64,000 nt of DNA from Sphingobium sp. CCH11-B1. GTDB taxonomy: Bacteria; Pseudomonadota; Alphaproteobacteria; Sphingomonadales; Sphingomonadaceae. Below the pieces are notes generated by a model. The model was not told the origin of the DNA, ran no database searches, and worked only from the letters and a program-made list of their open reading frames with translations. A program made the position numbers and the translations under genes. Location: positions 1 through 64,000 of the forward strand of contig NZ_LSJY01000214.1 of the NCBI RefSeq assembly GCF_001556865.1. The letters are read 5' to 3'. Of the stretch, positions 27,334 to 37,368 are shown piece after piece (positions within the stretch are counted from its first letter, which is position 1; each line of letters opens with the position of its first letter).

Positions 27334-27363
27334 GGCGGGCGCTGGCCGAAAGCAGCGCCCGCC
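27334..27363 (+). other. Hairpin directly after rpoC
   Basis: A perfect 11-bp stem (ggcgggcgctg/cagcgcccgcc) with an 8-base loop begins 5 bases after the rpoC stop. It has no T tract and resembles the hairpin after rpoB. It precedes the intrinsic terminator at 27389. Confidence 0.55.
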
Positions 27364-27388
27364 ATCCTCCTTATCACCAGAAACAAGG

Positions 27389-27420
27389 CCCGCCGGACGC
27401 GCATCGTCCGGCGGGTTTTT
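27389..27420 (+). terminator. Intrinsic terminator of rpoBC
   Basis: Perfect 11-bp stem (cccgccggacg/cgtccggcggg), 5-base loop and five T: a textbook Rho-independent terminator 60 bases past rpoC. Confidence 0.9.
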
Positions 27421-27529
27421 CATGATGCCGGCGTGTCGTCAGGTTTCAAAAAAGACGCCAAAGGCGCTTGACGGAACCGGTGCACCCGCCTATCTGCGGC
27501 CTCCCGAGCGGGGCTTGGCCTTGCTCTGA

Positions 27530-27603
27530 TGCCCGATCCTCTAATGGTAAGAGAGCGGACTCTGACTCCGTCAATCAAGGTTCGAATCCTTGTCGGGCAT
27601 CCA
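27530..27603 (+). tRNA. tRNA-Gln (anticodon CTG)
   Basis: Acceptor stem tgcccga/tcgggca, anticodon stem gcgga/tccgt with loop CTCTGAC giving anticodon CTG, T arm with ttcgaat, and encoded CCA at 27601-27603. It reads the CAG codon, the main Gln codon in this GC-rich genome. Confidence 0.92.
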
Positions 27604-27958
27604 CTCAAACTCTCATGAACAGAGACTTTGTGCATCGACTTTCAGGTCGATGCCGCCCGCGGCACGTGCCCCCTGCATGAACGCGGTGTGACTGGCTGAC
27701 CGCGCCCCGTTCACAGATGAAGCAATGGCTGACGGGAACCGGCGTCCCCATCGCGAGCAATCAGACCGATGGCCGTTGGAAGCTGATCACGGCCAGTCAG
27801 GGAATAGCGCGCTTCCTTCCCGCCAGAGGCGTGGGTGGCGGGCCTGGGTTCCGCTTCCCGGTCGAAAGATGGAAAGGTAGGGCCTGTGCGCTTCACCGCC
27901 ATCAATATGAGGGTCAATCCTGCAAGCCGGGCTCATAAGAGGCATCGGCTGCGCCTGT
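27604..27958. other. Gene-free stretch after tRNA-Gln
   Basis: About 355 bases between the tRNA and the stop of the FAD-dependent dehydrogenase. The short ORFs in it (up to 73 codons) have no recognisable domain or convincing SD. I see no repeat or integrase remnant despite the tRNA, a common integration target. Confidence 0.5.
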
Positions 27959-29578
27959 TCAGGCCATGATCGCCTGCGCCACCGCCTCTGCGACCTTGAT
28001 CCCGTCGATCGCCGCGGACAGGATACCCCCTGCATAGCCCGCCCCCTCGCCCGCCGGGTAGAGGCCGTTCACATTGATGCTCTGAAAATCCCTGTCCCGA
28101 TTGATGCGCAGGGGGGAGGATGTGCGCGTCTCGACGCCTGTCATCACGGCATCGGGATGATCGTAATTGGCGATCTGCCGGCCAAAGACGGGCAGCGCTT
28201 CGCGGAACGCATCGATGACGAAGGGCGGCAAGCATTGCGACAGGTCGGTGGGCGTCACGCCTGGCTTATAGGACGGATCGACCGATCCCAGCCGAGTGGA
28301 TGGTCGACCAGCCAGGAAATCGCCCACAGTCTGCCCCGGTGCATGGTAGGATGATCCGCCCGCGACATAGGCCAGGCTTTCCCAATGGCGCTGGAAATCG
28401 ATGCCGGCAAGCGGCCCGCCGGGATAGTCCCTCTCAGGATCGATGCCCACGACCAGCCCCGAATTGGCGTTGAATTCGGCGCGGCTATACTGGCTCATGC
28501 CGTTGGTCACGACACGCCCTTCCTCTGAAGTCGCAGCGACCACGCGGCCGCCCGGACACATGCAGAAACTATAGACCGTGCGCCCGTTTCCGCAATGATG
28601 GGCAAGGCTGTAGGCCGCGGCGCCCAGATCGGGATGACCGGCGCACTTGCCGTAGCGGGCGCGATCGATCCAGCTTTGCGGATGCTCGATCCGCACGCCG
28701 ATGGAAAAGGGCTTCGCTTCCATATGCACGCCACGCCGGTGCAGCATCTCGAAGGTCGGGCGGGCGCTGTGGCCGATGGCGAGCACGACATGGTCGCTCT
28801 CGATCACGGAGCCGTCCGCCAGCACCACGCCGCGCAACCGCTGCGTCCCGTCCCCAACCGGTTCCAGCACCAGATCGTCGACGCGCTGCCGCCAGCGATA
28901 TTCGCCGCCCAGGCCCTCGATCTGGCGGCGCATCGATTCGACCATGGAGACGAGGCGGAAGGTGCCGATATGGGGATGCGCCTCCCACAGAATGTCATCC
29001 GGCGCGCCGGCGGCGACAAACTCCTCCAGCACCTTGCGGCCCAGGAAGCGCGGGTCCTTGACCCGGCAATAGAGCTTGCCATCGGAAAAGGTGCCGGCCC
29101 CGCCCTCTCCGAACTGCACGTTGGAGTCTGGATCGAGCTCGCCCCGGCGCCACAGGCCCCATGTATCCTTCGTCCGTTCGCGAACCACCTTGCCACGATC
29201 CAGGATGATCGGACGAAATCCCATCTGCGCCAGGATGAGGCCGGCGAACAGGCCGCACGGTCCTGCACCGATCACGACCGGACGCTTGCCCTGCCAGCCT
29301 TGAGGCGCATGCGTGACGAAATGATAGCGGGTGTCAGGCGTCGGGCGTACGTCATGATCGTTGGCGAAACGGGCCAGCACGGCCTCCTCATCCGACACGT
29401 CGACATCCAGCGTGTAGACGAGCTGGATCGCGTTGCGCCGACGCGCATCATTGCCCCTGCGCACCAGGCTATGCCCGTGCAGTGCGTGGGGCTCCAGCCC
29501 CAGCCGCTCGCACAGGGCAAGGGGTATCGCATCGGCCGGATGGTCGAGCGGAAGTTTCAGGCCGGACAGGCGGATCAT
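27959..29578 (-). CDS. NAD(P)/FAD-dependent dehydrogenase (COG2509 type)
   Basis: Flavoprotein of 539 residues. An N-terminal domain of about 95 residues (LKLPLDHP...) precedes the dinucleotide fold VVIGAGPCGLFAG at 101-113, then ERTKDTWGLW, NVQFGEGGAGTFSDGKL and the late GLYPAGEGAGYAGGI FAD segment. This matches the uncharacterised COG2509 dehydrogenases; the substrate is unknown. The gene is divergent from the MerR regulator, and the palindrome at 29630-29645 lies in the shared promoter region. Confidence 0.85.
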   Translation of the reverse strand: MIRLSGLKLPLDHPADAIPLALCERLGLEPHALHGHSLVRRGNDARRRNAIQLVYTLDVDVSDEEAVLARFANDHDVRPTPDTRYHFVTHAPQGWQGKRPVVIGAGPCGLFAGLILAQMGFRPIILDRGKVVRERTKDTWGLWRRGELDPDSNVQFGEGGAGTFSDGKLYCRVKDPRFLGRKVLEEFVAAGAPDDILWEAHPHIGTFRLVSMVESMRRQIEGLGGEYRWRQRVDDLVLEPVGDGTQRLRGVVLADGSVIESDHVVLAIGHSARPTFEMLHRRGVHMEAKPFSIGVRIEHPQSWIDRARYGKCAGHPDLGAAAYSLAHHCGNGRTVYSFCMCPGGRVVAATSEEGRVVTNGMSQYSRAEFNANSGLVVGIDPERDYPGGPLAGIDFQRHWESLAYVAGGSSYHAPGQTVGDFLAGRPSTRLGSVDPSYKPGVTPTDLSQCLPPFVIDAFREALPVFGRQIANYDHPDAVMTGVETRTSSPLRINRDRDFQSINVNGLYPAGEGAGYAGGILSAAIDGIKVAEAVAQAIMA

Positions 29579-29629
29579 GCAAAGCCCCTAGCCCAAAGCG
29601 GCGGCGACGGGAAGCGCCCCAAACTCACC

Positions 29630-29645
29630 TTGACGTAAACGTAAA
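29630..29645. promoter_or_regulatory. LiuR-like MerR operator
   Basis: ttgacgtaaacgtaaa is an inverted repeat (TTGACGT-AA-ACGTAAA, one mismatch between arms). It matches the TT-ACGT-ACGT-AA palindrome I recall for LiuR-type MerR regulators of branched-chain and fatty-acid catabolism. It ends 20 bases before the merR start and 52 bases from the divergent dehydrogenase start. Confidence 0.6.
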
Positions 29646-29664
29646 GCGCCGCTATTTTACCGTC

Positions 29665-30075
29665 ATGGACAATCGCAGCAGCATCGCCGGCATCGAACTG
29701 CCCGACCATAGCGAACGGCAGAGCTACAGCATCACCGACCTGTCGGAAGAATTTGGCGTGACGGCCCGCGCGCTGCGCTTCTACGAGGATGAAGGGCTGA
29801 TCTCGCCGGAACGGCAGGGCCTGTCCCGTATCTATTCCCGCCGCGACCGCGCCCGCCTCGCCTGGATATTGCGGGGCAAGCGCGTGGGCTTCAGCCTTAC
29901 CGAAATCCGCGAAATGATCGACCTCTACGATGCGGATGAGGAACATGAGGAGCAGCGGCGCGTCACCGTGGACAAGTGCAGGGCGCGCATCGACCTGCTG
30001 ACCCGGCAAAAGGACGACATCGACGCCGCGATCGCCGAACTGGCCGCCTTCGTGTCCACCATCGAGCAGAAATAA
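29665..30075 (+). CDS. MerR-family regulator (LiuR-like)
   Basis: DNA-binding regulator of 136 residues. The winged helix begins at YSITDLSEEFGVTARALRFY and continues with EDEGLISPERQGLSRIYSRRD; a dimerisation coiled coil follows (VTVDKCRARIDLLTRQKDDI). It lacks the cysteine pattern of metal-sensing MerR proteins, which suits an acyl-CoA or metabolic sensor. I chose the ATG at 29665; a longer in-frame reading runs through the operator and is rejected. An acyl-CoA dehydrogenase lies 40 bases downstream, supporting a catabolic role. The ligand is unknown. Confidence 0.85.
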   Translation: MDNRSSIAGIELPDHSERQSYSITDLSEEFGVTARALRFYEDEGLISPERQGLSRIYSRRDRARLAWILRGKRVGFSLTEIREMIDLYDADEEHEEQRRVTVDKCRARIDLLTRQKDDIDAAIAELAAFVSTIEQK

Positions 30076-30115
30076 GCCCCTACCCCCTTCATAAGAATAG
30101 TCGCAGGAGAAGATC

Positions 30116-31918
30116 ATGCCCAGCTACGCCGCCCCCGTTCGCGACACCCGCTTCGTGCTGGACCATGTCGTCGGCCTGGACCGCTACGCGAACCTGCCCG
30201 GCTTTGCGTCCGCCTCACCCGATCTGGTCGAAGCGATCCTGACCGAAGGCGGCAAGATGGCCGCCGAAGTGCTGTTTCCCCTGAATGCGTCCGGGGACAA
30301 GGAAGGCTGTACCCGCAACCCCGACGGCAGCGTTACCACCCCCGCGGGGTTCAAGGCCGCCTACGACCAATATGTCGCGGGCGGTTGGACCACGCTGCAC
30401 GCGCCGGAGGAATTTGGCGGCCAGGGCCTGCCGATGGTCGTCGCCACCGCGCTGGGCGAATATATGACCTCTGCCAATCAGGCGTTCGAGATGTATTTTG
30501 GCCTGACCAACGGCGCGATCTCGGCGCTGCTGGCGAAGGGCAGCAGCGAGTTGAAGCACCGCTACATTCCCAAGATGGTGTCGGGCGAGTGGACCGGAAC
30601 GATGAACCTGACGGAGCCGCATTGCGGCACCGACCTCGGGCTCATCAAGACCAAGGCCGTACCGCAGGGTGACGGCAGCTACGCCATCACCGGCACCAAG
30701 ATCTTCATATCGGCGGGCGAGCATGACCTGTCGGAAAACATCATCCATCTGGTGCTCGCCAAGACGCCCGACGCGCCCGAGGGCAGCAAGGGCATTTCGT
30801 TGTTCGTCGTGCCGAAGACATTCGTGAAGGAGGACGGATCGCTGGGCGATCGCAATGCCGTGTCCTGCGGCTCGATCGAGCACAAGATGGGCATCCATGG
30901 CAACGCCACCTGCGTCATGAATTATGACGGCGCGACCGGATGGATGGTGGGCGAGGAGAATAAGGGCCTCGCCGCCATGTTCATCATGATGAACGCGGCG
31001 CGGCTGGGCGTCGGCCTTCAGGGGCTGGGCCAGGCCGACATAGCGTTCCAGAACGCGGTCCACTATGCCAAGGATCGCCGCCAGGGCCGCGCGCTCACCG
31101 GCCCCAAGGAACCAAATGAAAAGGCCGACACGCTGTTCGTCCATCCCGACGTGCGTCGCATGCTGATGGAAGCCAAGGCGCTGACAGAGGGACTGCGTGC
31201 GCTGATTCTCTGGACCGCGCTCCAGGTCGATCTGTCGCATAACGCCGCGAGCGAGGAAGAACGGCAGGCTGCCGACGACATGCTCCAGCTTCTGACCCCG
31301 GTGGTGAAGGGCTATGGCACCGACAAGGGCTTCGACGTCGCGGTCGCGGCGCAGCAGGTGTTCGGCGGCCACGGCTACATCTGGGAGAATGGCGTCGAGC
31401 AATATGTGCGCGATGCCCGGATCGCCCAGATTTACGAAGGCACGAACGGCGTGCAGGCGATGGACCTCGTCGGGCGCAAGCTGCCGATGAATGGCGGTCG
31501 TGCCCTCCAGGCCTTCCTGAAGACGGTGGCCGAGGAAGTCGCGGCGGCGAAGGCCGATCCGCAGATCGCGCCGATCGCCGACGCGCTGGAAAAGGCGAGC
31601 GGCCAGTTGGGCGCGGCGACGATGTGGCTGATGCAGAACGCCATGAAAAACCCCGACAATGCAGGGGCTGGCGCGCACCATTATATGCACATATTGGGCA
31701 TCGTCGCGACCGGCCTCATGTGGCTGCGCATGGCGAAGGCTGCCGCCGCCCTGATTGAAGCGGGTGAAGGCGACGCCAGGTTCCTGGAAGCCAAGCTGGT
31801 CACGGCGCGCTTCTTTGCCGAACGGATCATGCCCGACGCAGGATCGCTGCGCCGGAAGATCGAGGGCGGCGCGGATACGTTGATGGCGCTCGATCCTGAC
31901 CTGTTCCTGGCGGCATGA
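30116..31918 (+). CDS. Acyl-CoA dehydrogenase with C-terminal extension (DmdC/FadE-like)
   Basis: FAD enzyme that introduces the alpha-beta double bond in acyl-CoA. At 600 residues it belongs to the long class with an extra C-terminal domain, typified by methylthiopropionyl-CoA dehydrogenase DmdC. Visible motifs include [14 protein letters not shown], the FAD segment [34 protein letters not shown], and [20 protein letters not shown] with [18 protein letters not shown] lies before the ATG at 30116. It is co-directional with the MerR gene. The substrate could be medium or long chain, and DmdC itself is only one possibility. Confidence 0.88.
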   Translation: MPSYAAPVRDTRFVLDHVVGLDRYANLPGFASASPDLVEAILTEGGKMAAEVLFPLNASGDKEGCTRNPDGSVTTPAGFKAAYDQYVAGGWTTLHAPEEFGGQGLPMVVATALGEYMTSANQAFEMYFGLTNGAISALLAKGSSELKHRYIPKMVSGEWTGTMNLTEPHCGTDLGLIKTKAVPQGDGSYAITGTKIFISAGEHDLSENIIHLVLAKTPDAPEGSKGISLFVVPKTFVKEDGSLGDRNAVSCGSIEHKMGIHGNATCVMNYDGATGWMVGEENKGLAAMFIMMNAARLGVGLQGLGQADIAFQNAVHYAKDRRQGRALTGPKEPNEKADTLFVHPDVRRMLMEAKALTEGLRALILWTALQVDLSHNAASEEERQAADDMLQLLTPVVKGYGTDKGFDVAVAAQQVFGGHGYIWENGVEQYVRDARIAQIYEGTNGVQAMDLVGRKLPMNGGRALQAFLKTVAEEVAAAKADPQIAPIADALEKASGQLGAATMWLMQNAMKNPDNAGAGAHHYMHILGIVATGLMWLRMAKAAAALIEAGEGDARFLEAKLVTARFFAERIMPDAGSLRRKIEGGADTLMALDPDLFLAA

Positions 31919-31945
31919 CAGCCTGATTGCTGCATCTACCCAATG

Positions 31946-31977
31946 AAAAGGCTCCGGGGTGTTCCCCGGAGCCTTTT
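31946..31977. terminator. Bidirectional intrinsic terminator
   Basis: Perfect 14-bp inverted repeat (aaaaggctccgggg/ccccggagcctttt) with a tgtt loop, between the convergent acyl-CoA dehydrogenase and dnaJ genes. T tracts on both strands allow it to serve both. Confidence 0.9.
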
Positions 31978-32005
31978 TCATTACGCGACGTCGCTTATCC
32001 CGGCT

Positions 32006-33139
32006 TTAGTCGCCCCACAATTCCTTGAGCTTGCCGAAGAAGCCGGTCGAGGCCGGGCATTCCTCGCCCGTCTCCGTCTCGCGAAAGGCTTCGAGCAGTT
32101 CCTTTTGCTTCGCGGTAAGCTTTGTCGGCGTTTCGACATCGACCTGAATGACGAGATCGCCCTGCCCCCGGCCGTTCAGCACCGGCATCCCAGCGCCGCG
32201 CTGGCGGATTTGCTTGCCCGACTGAATGCCGGCCGGGATCTTGATTTCGTGCCGGCTGCCGTCCAGCCCCGGCACCTCGATGCTGCCGCCCAGCGCAGCC
32301 GTGGTGAAGCTGACCGGCGCCCGGCAGAACAGCGTCGTGCCGTCCCGCTCGAAGATCGAATGACGCTTCACATGCAGGAAGATGTAGAGGTCGCCCGCAG
32401 GTGCACCGCGTGGCCCCGCCTCGCCTTCCCCCGACAGGCGGATGCGCGTCCCTTCGTCCACGCCGGCGGGGATGGAGACGGACAGGGTTTTGGGCCTGTC
32501 TACCCGGCCCTCGCCCCGGCAGGAACGGCAGGGGCTTTCGATCACCTGCCCCGCGCCGTGGCAGGACGGGCAGGTGCGTTCGACCACGAAAAAGCCCTGC
32601 TGCGCCCGAACCTGACCATGGCCGTGGCAGGTGCCGCAGGTTTTGACGCCGGTGCCCGGCTGCGCGCCCGACCCGTCGCAGGTCTCGCAGACCGCCGACA
32701 CCTCGATCTCGATCTCGGTCTGCTTGCCATGATAGGCTTCGTCGAGGCTGATTTCCATGTCGTAACGCAAGTCAGCGCCGCGGCGCTGCTGCTGCCGTCC
32801 ACCGCCGCCAAAGCCCGACTGGCCGAAGATCGTCTCGAAAATATCGCCCAGATCGGAAAAGCCGCCCTGTCCGCCACGGAACCCGCCGCCGCCTCCGCCG
32901 TTCTGCGCATTGGTATAGGCGACATGGCCGTAGCGGTCATAGGCCGCGCGCTTTTGAGGGTCTTTCAGGCACTCATAGGCTTCCGACACCGCCTTGAACT
33001 TGGCTTCGCTGTCGGCGTCTCCCCCGGTACGATCCGGGTGATATTTCATCGCGAGCTTTCGATACGCGCTCTTGATGGTCGCGCCATCCGCCGTGCGCTC
33101 GACTTCGAGCCGAGCATAATAGTCGAGTTCGGTCGTCAT
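32006..33139 (-). CDS. dnaJ: Chaperone DnaJ (Hsp40)
   Basis: Co-chaperone that stimulates DnaK ATPase. The 377 residues contain the J domain with HPD ([10 protein letters not shown] near 31-40), a Gly-rich segment ([14 protein letters not shown]), four zinc motifs ([32 protein letters not shown]), and the C-terminal peptide-binding domain. It lies 62 bases downstream of dnaK in the same direction. Confidence 0.97.
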   Translation of the reverse strand: MTTELDYYARLEVERTADGATIKSAYRKLAMKYHPDRTGGDADSEAKFKAVSEAYECLKDPQKRAAYDRYGHVAYTNAQNGGGGGGFRGGQGGFSDLGDIFETIFGQSGFGGGGRQQQRRGADLRYDMEISLDEAYHGKQTEIEIEVSAVCETCDGSGAQPGTGVKTCGTCHGHGQVRAQQGFFVVERTCPSCHGAGQVIESPCRSCRGEGRVDRPKTLSVSIPAGVDEGTRIRLSGEGEAGPRGAPAGDLYIFLHVKRHSIFERDGTTLFCRAPVSFTTAALGGSIEVPGLDGSRHEIKIPAGIQSGKQIRQRGAGMPVLNGRGQGDLVIQVDVETPTKLTAKQKELLEAFRETETGEECPASTGFFGKLKELWGD

Positions 33140-33201
33140 ATGGTTCCCGGCTACCCCCGCCGCCGCTCCATTCGAACAAGCAGCAGGGGCAGTCTATCAG
33201 C

Positions 33202-35100
33202 TTACGCCTTGTTGTCGTCCACTTCCGAGAATTCGGCATCGACAACGTCGTCATCCGCCTTGGGCGCGTCGGCCCCGGGCGAAGCGGCGGCAGCCTGCTC
33301 CTTCTCGTAGATGGCCTGGCCCAGCTTCATGGCGACCGTGGCGAGTTCCTGCGCCTTCGTCTTCATGGCTTCAGCATCGCCGCCCTCGATCGCGGACTTG
33401 GTCGCGGCGATGGCGGTTTCGATCTCTCCCTTGAGGCTGGCGTCGACCTTGTCGCCATGTTCGGCCAGTTGCGCCTCGGTCGTGTGGACCAGGCTTTCCG
33501 CATTGTTCTTGGCTTCCGCCGCTTCGCGCCGCTTCTTGTCTTCTTCGGCGAAGCGCTCGGCGTCCTTGACCATCTGCTCGATGTCCGAGTCGCTGAGGCC
33601 GCCGGATGCCTGGATGCGGATCTGCTGCTCCTTGCCGGTGCCCTTGTCCTTGGCGGACACGTTGACAAGGCCGTTGGCGTCGATGTCGAACGTCACCTCG
33701 ATCTGCGGCACGCCGCGCGGCGCTGGCGGGATGCCGACGAGGTCGAACTGACCCAGCAGCTTGTTATCTGCCGCCATCTCGCGCTCGCCCTGGAACACCC
33801 GGATCGTCACCGCCTGCTGATTGTCGTCGGCAGTCGAATAGACCTGGCTCTTCTTGGCGGGGATCGTCGTGTTGCGGTCGATCATGCGCGTGAACACGCC
33901 GCCCAGCGTCTCGATGCCCAGCGACAGCGGGGTCACGTCGAGCAGCAGCACGTCCTTGACATCGCCCTGCAGCACGCCCGCCTGGATCGCCGCACCCATG
34001 GCGACGACTTCGTCAGGGTTGACGCCGGTGTGGGGTTCCTTGCCGAAGAACTCCTTCACCGCGTCGCGCACCTTGGGCATGCGGGTCATGCCGCCCACCA
34101 GCACGACTTCGCTGATCTCGCTGGCGGTGACGCCCGCGTCGGCCAGCGCTTTCTTGCAAGGTTCCATCGTCCGCTTGATGAGGTCCGCGACGAGGCGTTC
34201 CAGATCGGCGCGAGTCACCGTCTTGACGAGGTGCTTGGGACCGTTCTGGTCGGCGGTGATGAAGGGCAGGTTGACTTCGGTCGTCTGCGCAGAGGACAGC
34301 TCGATCTTCGCCTTTTCAGCCGCTTCCTTCAGCCGCTGGAGCGCCAGCTTGTCCTTGGTAAGGTCGATGCCTTCGGCCTTCTGGAAATCGGCAGCCAGAT
34401 ATTCCACCACCTTCGCGTCGAAATCCTCGCCGCCAAGGAAGGTGTCGCCGTTGGTCGACTTCACCTCGAACACGCCATCGCCGATCTCGAGGATCGAGAT
34501 GTCGAAGGTGCCGCCGCCAAGGTCATAAACCGCGATCGTCTTGCCGTCCTGCTTTTCAAGCCCGTAGGCCAAAGCGGCCGCCGTCGGTTCGTTGATGATG
34601 CGCAGCACTTCCAGACCGGCGATCTGGCCGGCGTCCTTGGTCGCCTGGCGCTGCGCGTCGTTGAAGTAAGCGGGAACGGTGATCACCGCCTGAGTCACGG
34701 TTTCGCCCAGATAGCTCTCGGCGGTTTCCTTCATCTTCTGGAGTATGAAGGCGCTGATTTGCGACGGGCTGTAATCCTGCCCCCCGGCCTTGACCCAGGC
34801 GTCGCCGTTCGGCCCCTTCGCGATAGAATAGGGGACAAGCTCCATGTCCTTCTTGGTCATGGGATCGTCGAAGCGGCGGCCGATGAGGCGTTTCACCGCG
34901 AAGATCGTATTGTCCGGGTTGGTGACCGCCTGGCGCTTGGCCGGCTGACCGATCAGACGCTCGCCATCCTTGGCGAAGGCAACGATCGAGGGCGTGGTCC
35001 GCGCCCCTTCCGCATTTTCGATGACCTTGGGCTTGCCGCCGTCCATGACAGCAACGCAGCTGTTGGTGGTGCCCAGGTCGATCCCGATAACTTTTGCCAT
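33202..35100 (-). CDS. dnaK: Chaperone DnaK (Hsp70)
   Basis: Hsp70 of 632 residues. The ATPase domain opens with [18 protein letters not shown] and holds [16 protein letters not shown]; the substrate-binding domain begins near 390, and the tail is acidic ([14 protein letters not shown]). A heat-shock promoter lies 84-114 bases upstream. AAGAGGACAAG is the SD. Confidence 0.98.
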   Translation of the reverse strand: MAKVIGIDLGTTNSCVAVMDGGKPKVIENAEGARTTPSIVAFAKDGERLIGQPAKRQAVTNPDNTIFAVKRLIGRRFDDPMTKKDMELVPYSIAKGPNGDAWVKAGGQDYSPSQISAFILQKMKETAESYLGETVTQAVITVPAYFNDAQRQATKDAGQIAGLEVLRIINEPTAAALAYGLEKQDGKTIAVYDLGGGTFDISILEIGDGVFEVKSTNGDTFLGGEDFDAKVVEYLAADFQKAEGIDLTKDKLALQRLKEAAEKAKIELSSAQTTEVNLPFITADQNGPKHLVKTVTRADLERLVADLIKRTMEPCKKALADAGVTASEISEVVLVGGMTRMPKVRDAVKEFFGKEPHTGVNPDEVVAMGAAIQAGVLQGDVKDVLLLDVTPLSLGIETLGGVFTRMIDRNTTIPAKKSQVYSTADDNQQAVTIRVFQGEREMAADNKLLGQFDLVGIPPAPRGVPQIEVTFDIDANGLVNVSAKDKGTGKEQQIRIQASGGLSDSDIEQMVKDAERFAEEDKKRREAAEAKNNAESLVHTTEAQLAEHGDKVDASLKGEIETAIAATKSAIEGGDAEAMKTKAQELATVAMKLGQAIYEKEQAAAASPGADAPKADDDVVDAEFSEVDDNKA

Positions 35101-35183
35101 CTTGTCCTCTTATAACCCCAAATTTTCAGCGGTTGACGGCCCCATACCTCACTAAAGCGCCAAGGCAAGGCCGGTTTGCATGC

Positions 35184-35214
35184 CGGATATAGGCGCGCTT
35201 TCGCTTGGCACAAG
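35184..35214 (-). promoter_or_regulatory. Sigma-32 type heat-shock promoter of dnaK
   Basis: On the minus strand, CTTG (35214-35211) is followed after 17 bases by CCTATATCCG (35193-35184). This fits the alphaproteobacterial heat-shock consensus CTTG, 17-18 bases, CYTATNTNNG. The transcription start would be near 35177, leaving a leader of about 77 bases. Confidence 0.65.
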
Positions 35215-35285
35215 AAGCATGGGCTATTAGCTTTGCGGAACGACCGGAAACGAGACAATGATGGATATCTGGCATGGAGATTTGG

Positions 35286-35762
35286 ATGCGCGCACCTTTG
35301 GCCCTTGTCGCCCTCGCGGCTCCGCTGGCCTTGACCGGCTGCGGCGACCCCGCGCCTTCCTATATCGATCAGGCCTGGGTACGTCTGTCGCCTAACAAGG
35401 ACACGCCGTCTGCCGGTTATTTCGTCGCCCATGGCGGCGATTCGGGCGCGCAGATCCGGGGTGTCATCACTGACTATGCGCTCAAGGTCGAAATGCACGA
35501 GAGCATGGCCAAAGACGGCATGATGACGATGAAGCCGGTCGAAAGCGTCGACGTTCCGGCCAAGGGCACGATCGCTTTCGCGCCGGGCGGCAAGCATCTG
35601 ATGCTGTGGGGCGTCAATGACACCGCGATCAGCCGGGGCAAGATGCAGCTGACTTTCCTTATGGGCAATGGCGACCGGCTGCTGGTGGACGCGGTGATCC
35701 GCAAGCCCGACGGCGCGGCCGGCGCGCCCGCCGCAAAGCCGGAGGAGCATGCCGGCCATTGA
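35286..35762 (+). CDS. PCu(A)C-type periplasmic copper chaperone (lipoprotein)
   Basis: Delivers Cu(I) to the CuA or CuB site of cytochrome oxidase. The 158 residues have a lipobox LTGC with Cys19 and the full copper motif H-x10-M-x21-H-x-M at His71, Met82, His104 and Met106. The C-terminus has extra His residues (EEHAGH). I prefer the ATG at 35286, with GGAGA six bases upstream, over the one at 35274. The following gene overlaps its stop. Divergent from dnaK. Confidence 0.88.
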   Translation: MRAPLALVALAAPLALTGCGDPAPSYIDQAWVRLSPNKDTPSAGYFVAHGGDSGAQIRGVITDYALKVEMHESMAKDGMMTMKPVESVDVPAKGTIAFAPGGKHLMLWGVNDTAISRGKMQLTFLMGNGDRLLVDAVIRKPDGAAGAPAAKPEEHAGH

Positions 35763-36214
35763 ACGGACGCCCGCTCACGGCGGAAGAGACCGTACTTGCC
35801 CGCACCATGTTCAGGCAGGCGATAGACTATGGCCGCGTACGCATCCACAATCGCAAATGGTGGCCGCTCCAGCCAGATGGCGTCACCATGGCCCCGGACG
35901 GCCATCTTTGGTTCGCGCCAACGGGCGGCCTCTATTGCGATGATTTCTGCGCCAGCCCGCTACATGTGCAAGGGCATTTCATCCATGAGATGACCCATGT
36001 CTGGCAGGCGCAGCGCAGCGGCAAATGGTGGCTGCCGCTGATGCGACACCCCTTCTGCCGCTACGCCTACGACTATGTGCCGGGAAAGCCCTTCATGCGC
36101 TACGGCATCGAGCAGCAGGCAGAAATCGTGCGCCATGCCTTTCTGCTTAAGCGCGGCCAGCACGTCGAGGGAAAGCCGGGGCTGGACGCCTATGAGGCGC
36201 TGCTGCCCTTTTGA
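35759..36214 (+). CDS. HEMTH-motif protein, possible metalloprotease ('vgr-related')
   Basis: Protein of 151 residues with HEMTHVW at 76-82, a zinc-metalloprotease-like HExxH variant (HEMTH), and Trp/Tyr-rich flanks (FIHEMTHVWQAQRSG, RHPFCRYAYDY). Sphingomonad homologs are annotated as 'vgr related protein' in my recollection; there is no proven function. No ATG fits: the likely start is TTG at 35759, overlapping the preceding stop by 4 bases with GGAGGAG upstream. It is probably co-translated with the copper chaperone. It may be a DUF4157-like peptidase, and no signal peptide is evident. Confidence 0.7.
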   Translation: MNGRPLTAEETVLARTMFRQAIDYGRVRIHNRKWWPLQPDGVTMAPDGHLWFAPTGGLYCDDFCASPLHVQGHFIHEMTHVWQAQRSGKWWLPLMRHPFCRYAYDYVPGKPFMRYGIEQQAEIVRHAFLLKRGQHVEGKPGLDAYEALLPF

Positions 36215-36227
36215 TCGGACATGCCGG

Positions 36228-37346
36228 TCAAACTCCGCTCAACCCTGCATCGGCCAGCCCTCGCCACAGATGCAGCGCCTGCACGCTTTCCTTCACGTCA
36301 TGGACGCGCACCATCTGCGCACCCAGTTGCGCGGCGCGGAATACTAGCGCGACTGACCCGCCCAGCCGGTCGGCCGCCGGAGCCTCGTTCGACAAGGCGC
36401 CGATCAGCCGCTTGCGGCTCCCGGCAAACAGCAGCGGAACGCCCAGGCCCTGGAAAATGGCGAGTCCGTTCACCAGCGCCAGATTGTCGGCCAGCCCCTT
36501 GCCAAAGCCCAGCCCCGGATCGACGATGATGCTTTCCCGCGCGATCCCCGCCTCGATGCAGGCGGCGATCCGCGCTTCCAGATGGTCGAACACATCGGCG
36601 ACGACATCGCCATAACCGGCCGGATTATGGTGCGGATCATCGCCGCTGGACGGCGCATGCATCAGGATCACGGGGCAGCCGGCGCGCGCCACGACCTCCA
36701 GCGCACGCGGATCATGCGCCAGCGCCGATACGTCATTGACGATGGAGGCCCCCGCGCCCAGCGCCGCTTCCATCACCGCCGCCTTGCGCGTATCGATCGA
36801 CACCGGCACGCCCGCCGCCGCCAGCCGCCCGATCACCGGGACGACGCGGGCGATCTCATCGCCTTCCCAGACCTTTGCCGCCTTTGGCCGCGTCGATTCC
36901 CCGCCCACGTCAATCAACGCCGCGCCGGCCGCTGCCATGGCGAACCCGGCGTCCGCCGCCGCCTGCGGATCATCGACATGCTTCCCCCCATCGGAAAAGC
37001 TGTCGGGCGTAACGTTCAGGATCGCCATCGCCTGCGGCGCGTCGAAACGGATGGTGCGGTCGCCAAGCGACAGCGGCGCTCGCTGCGCCGAGATATTCGC
37101 CGCCAATATTGCAGCCCGTTGCGCCAGCACGTCCGGCAGAGTCGGGAGCCACGCGGCAAACTCGGCCACGGGCACGGTAAAGCGCGCGATCCGCCGTGCG
37201 CCGTTAAAGGCCGTTACTTCATAACCCTGGAACCAGATGAGGCCGTTGCCCATTCGCGCGGCGCTGCCGTCCGGCAGGCCGATGGGCGTTGGCACAAACC
37301 AGACGGGCTTCAAATAGAGGCGGTCGTGCGAGGGGAGATCGGGCAT
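36228..37346 (-). CDS. folP: Dihydropteroate synthase
   Basis: Condenses p-aminobenzoate with hydroxymethyldihydropterin diphosphate in folate synthesis; the sulfonamide target. The catalytic domain starts at about residue 101, with ILNVTPDSFSDGGK (109-122), DVGGESTRP, VSIDTRKAAV and the late FAGSRKRLIG. The first 100 residues are an extra domain that standard FolP lacks; they contain a WF-rich opening and no motif I know. It is convergent with the HEMTH protein gene. The length of 372 exceeds the usual 270-290. Confidence 0.93.
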   Translation of the reverse strand: MPDLPSHDRLYLKPVWFVPTPIGLPDGSAARMGNGLIWFQGYEVTAFNGARRIARFTVPVAEFAAWLPTLPDVLAQRAAILAANISAQRAPLSLGDRTIRFDAPQAMAILNVTPDSFSDGGKHVDDPQAAADAGFAMAAAGAALIDVGGESTRPKAAKVWEGDEIARVVPVIGRLAAAGVPVSIDTRKAAVMEAALGAGASIVNDVSALAHDPRALEVVARAGCPVILMHAPSSGDDPHHNPAGYGDVVADVFDHLEARIAACIEAGIARESIIVDPGLGFGKGLADNLALVNGLAIFQGLGVPLLFAGSRKRLIGALSNEAPAADRLGGSVALVFRAAQLGAQMVRVHDVKESVQALHLWRGLADAGLSGV

Positions 37347-37368
37347 GGATATTCCCTAGCCGTTCGCT

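Noticed and set aside
27530-27603. tRNA-Gln as an island insertion site
   Set aside because: No repeated 3' tRNA end or integrase was found downstream in the window.
27717-27938. A 73-codon ORF after tRNA-Gln
   Set aside because: No SD, no domain and no support from neighbours.
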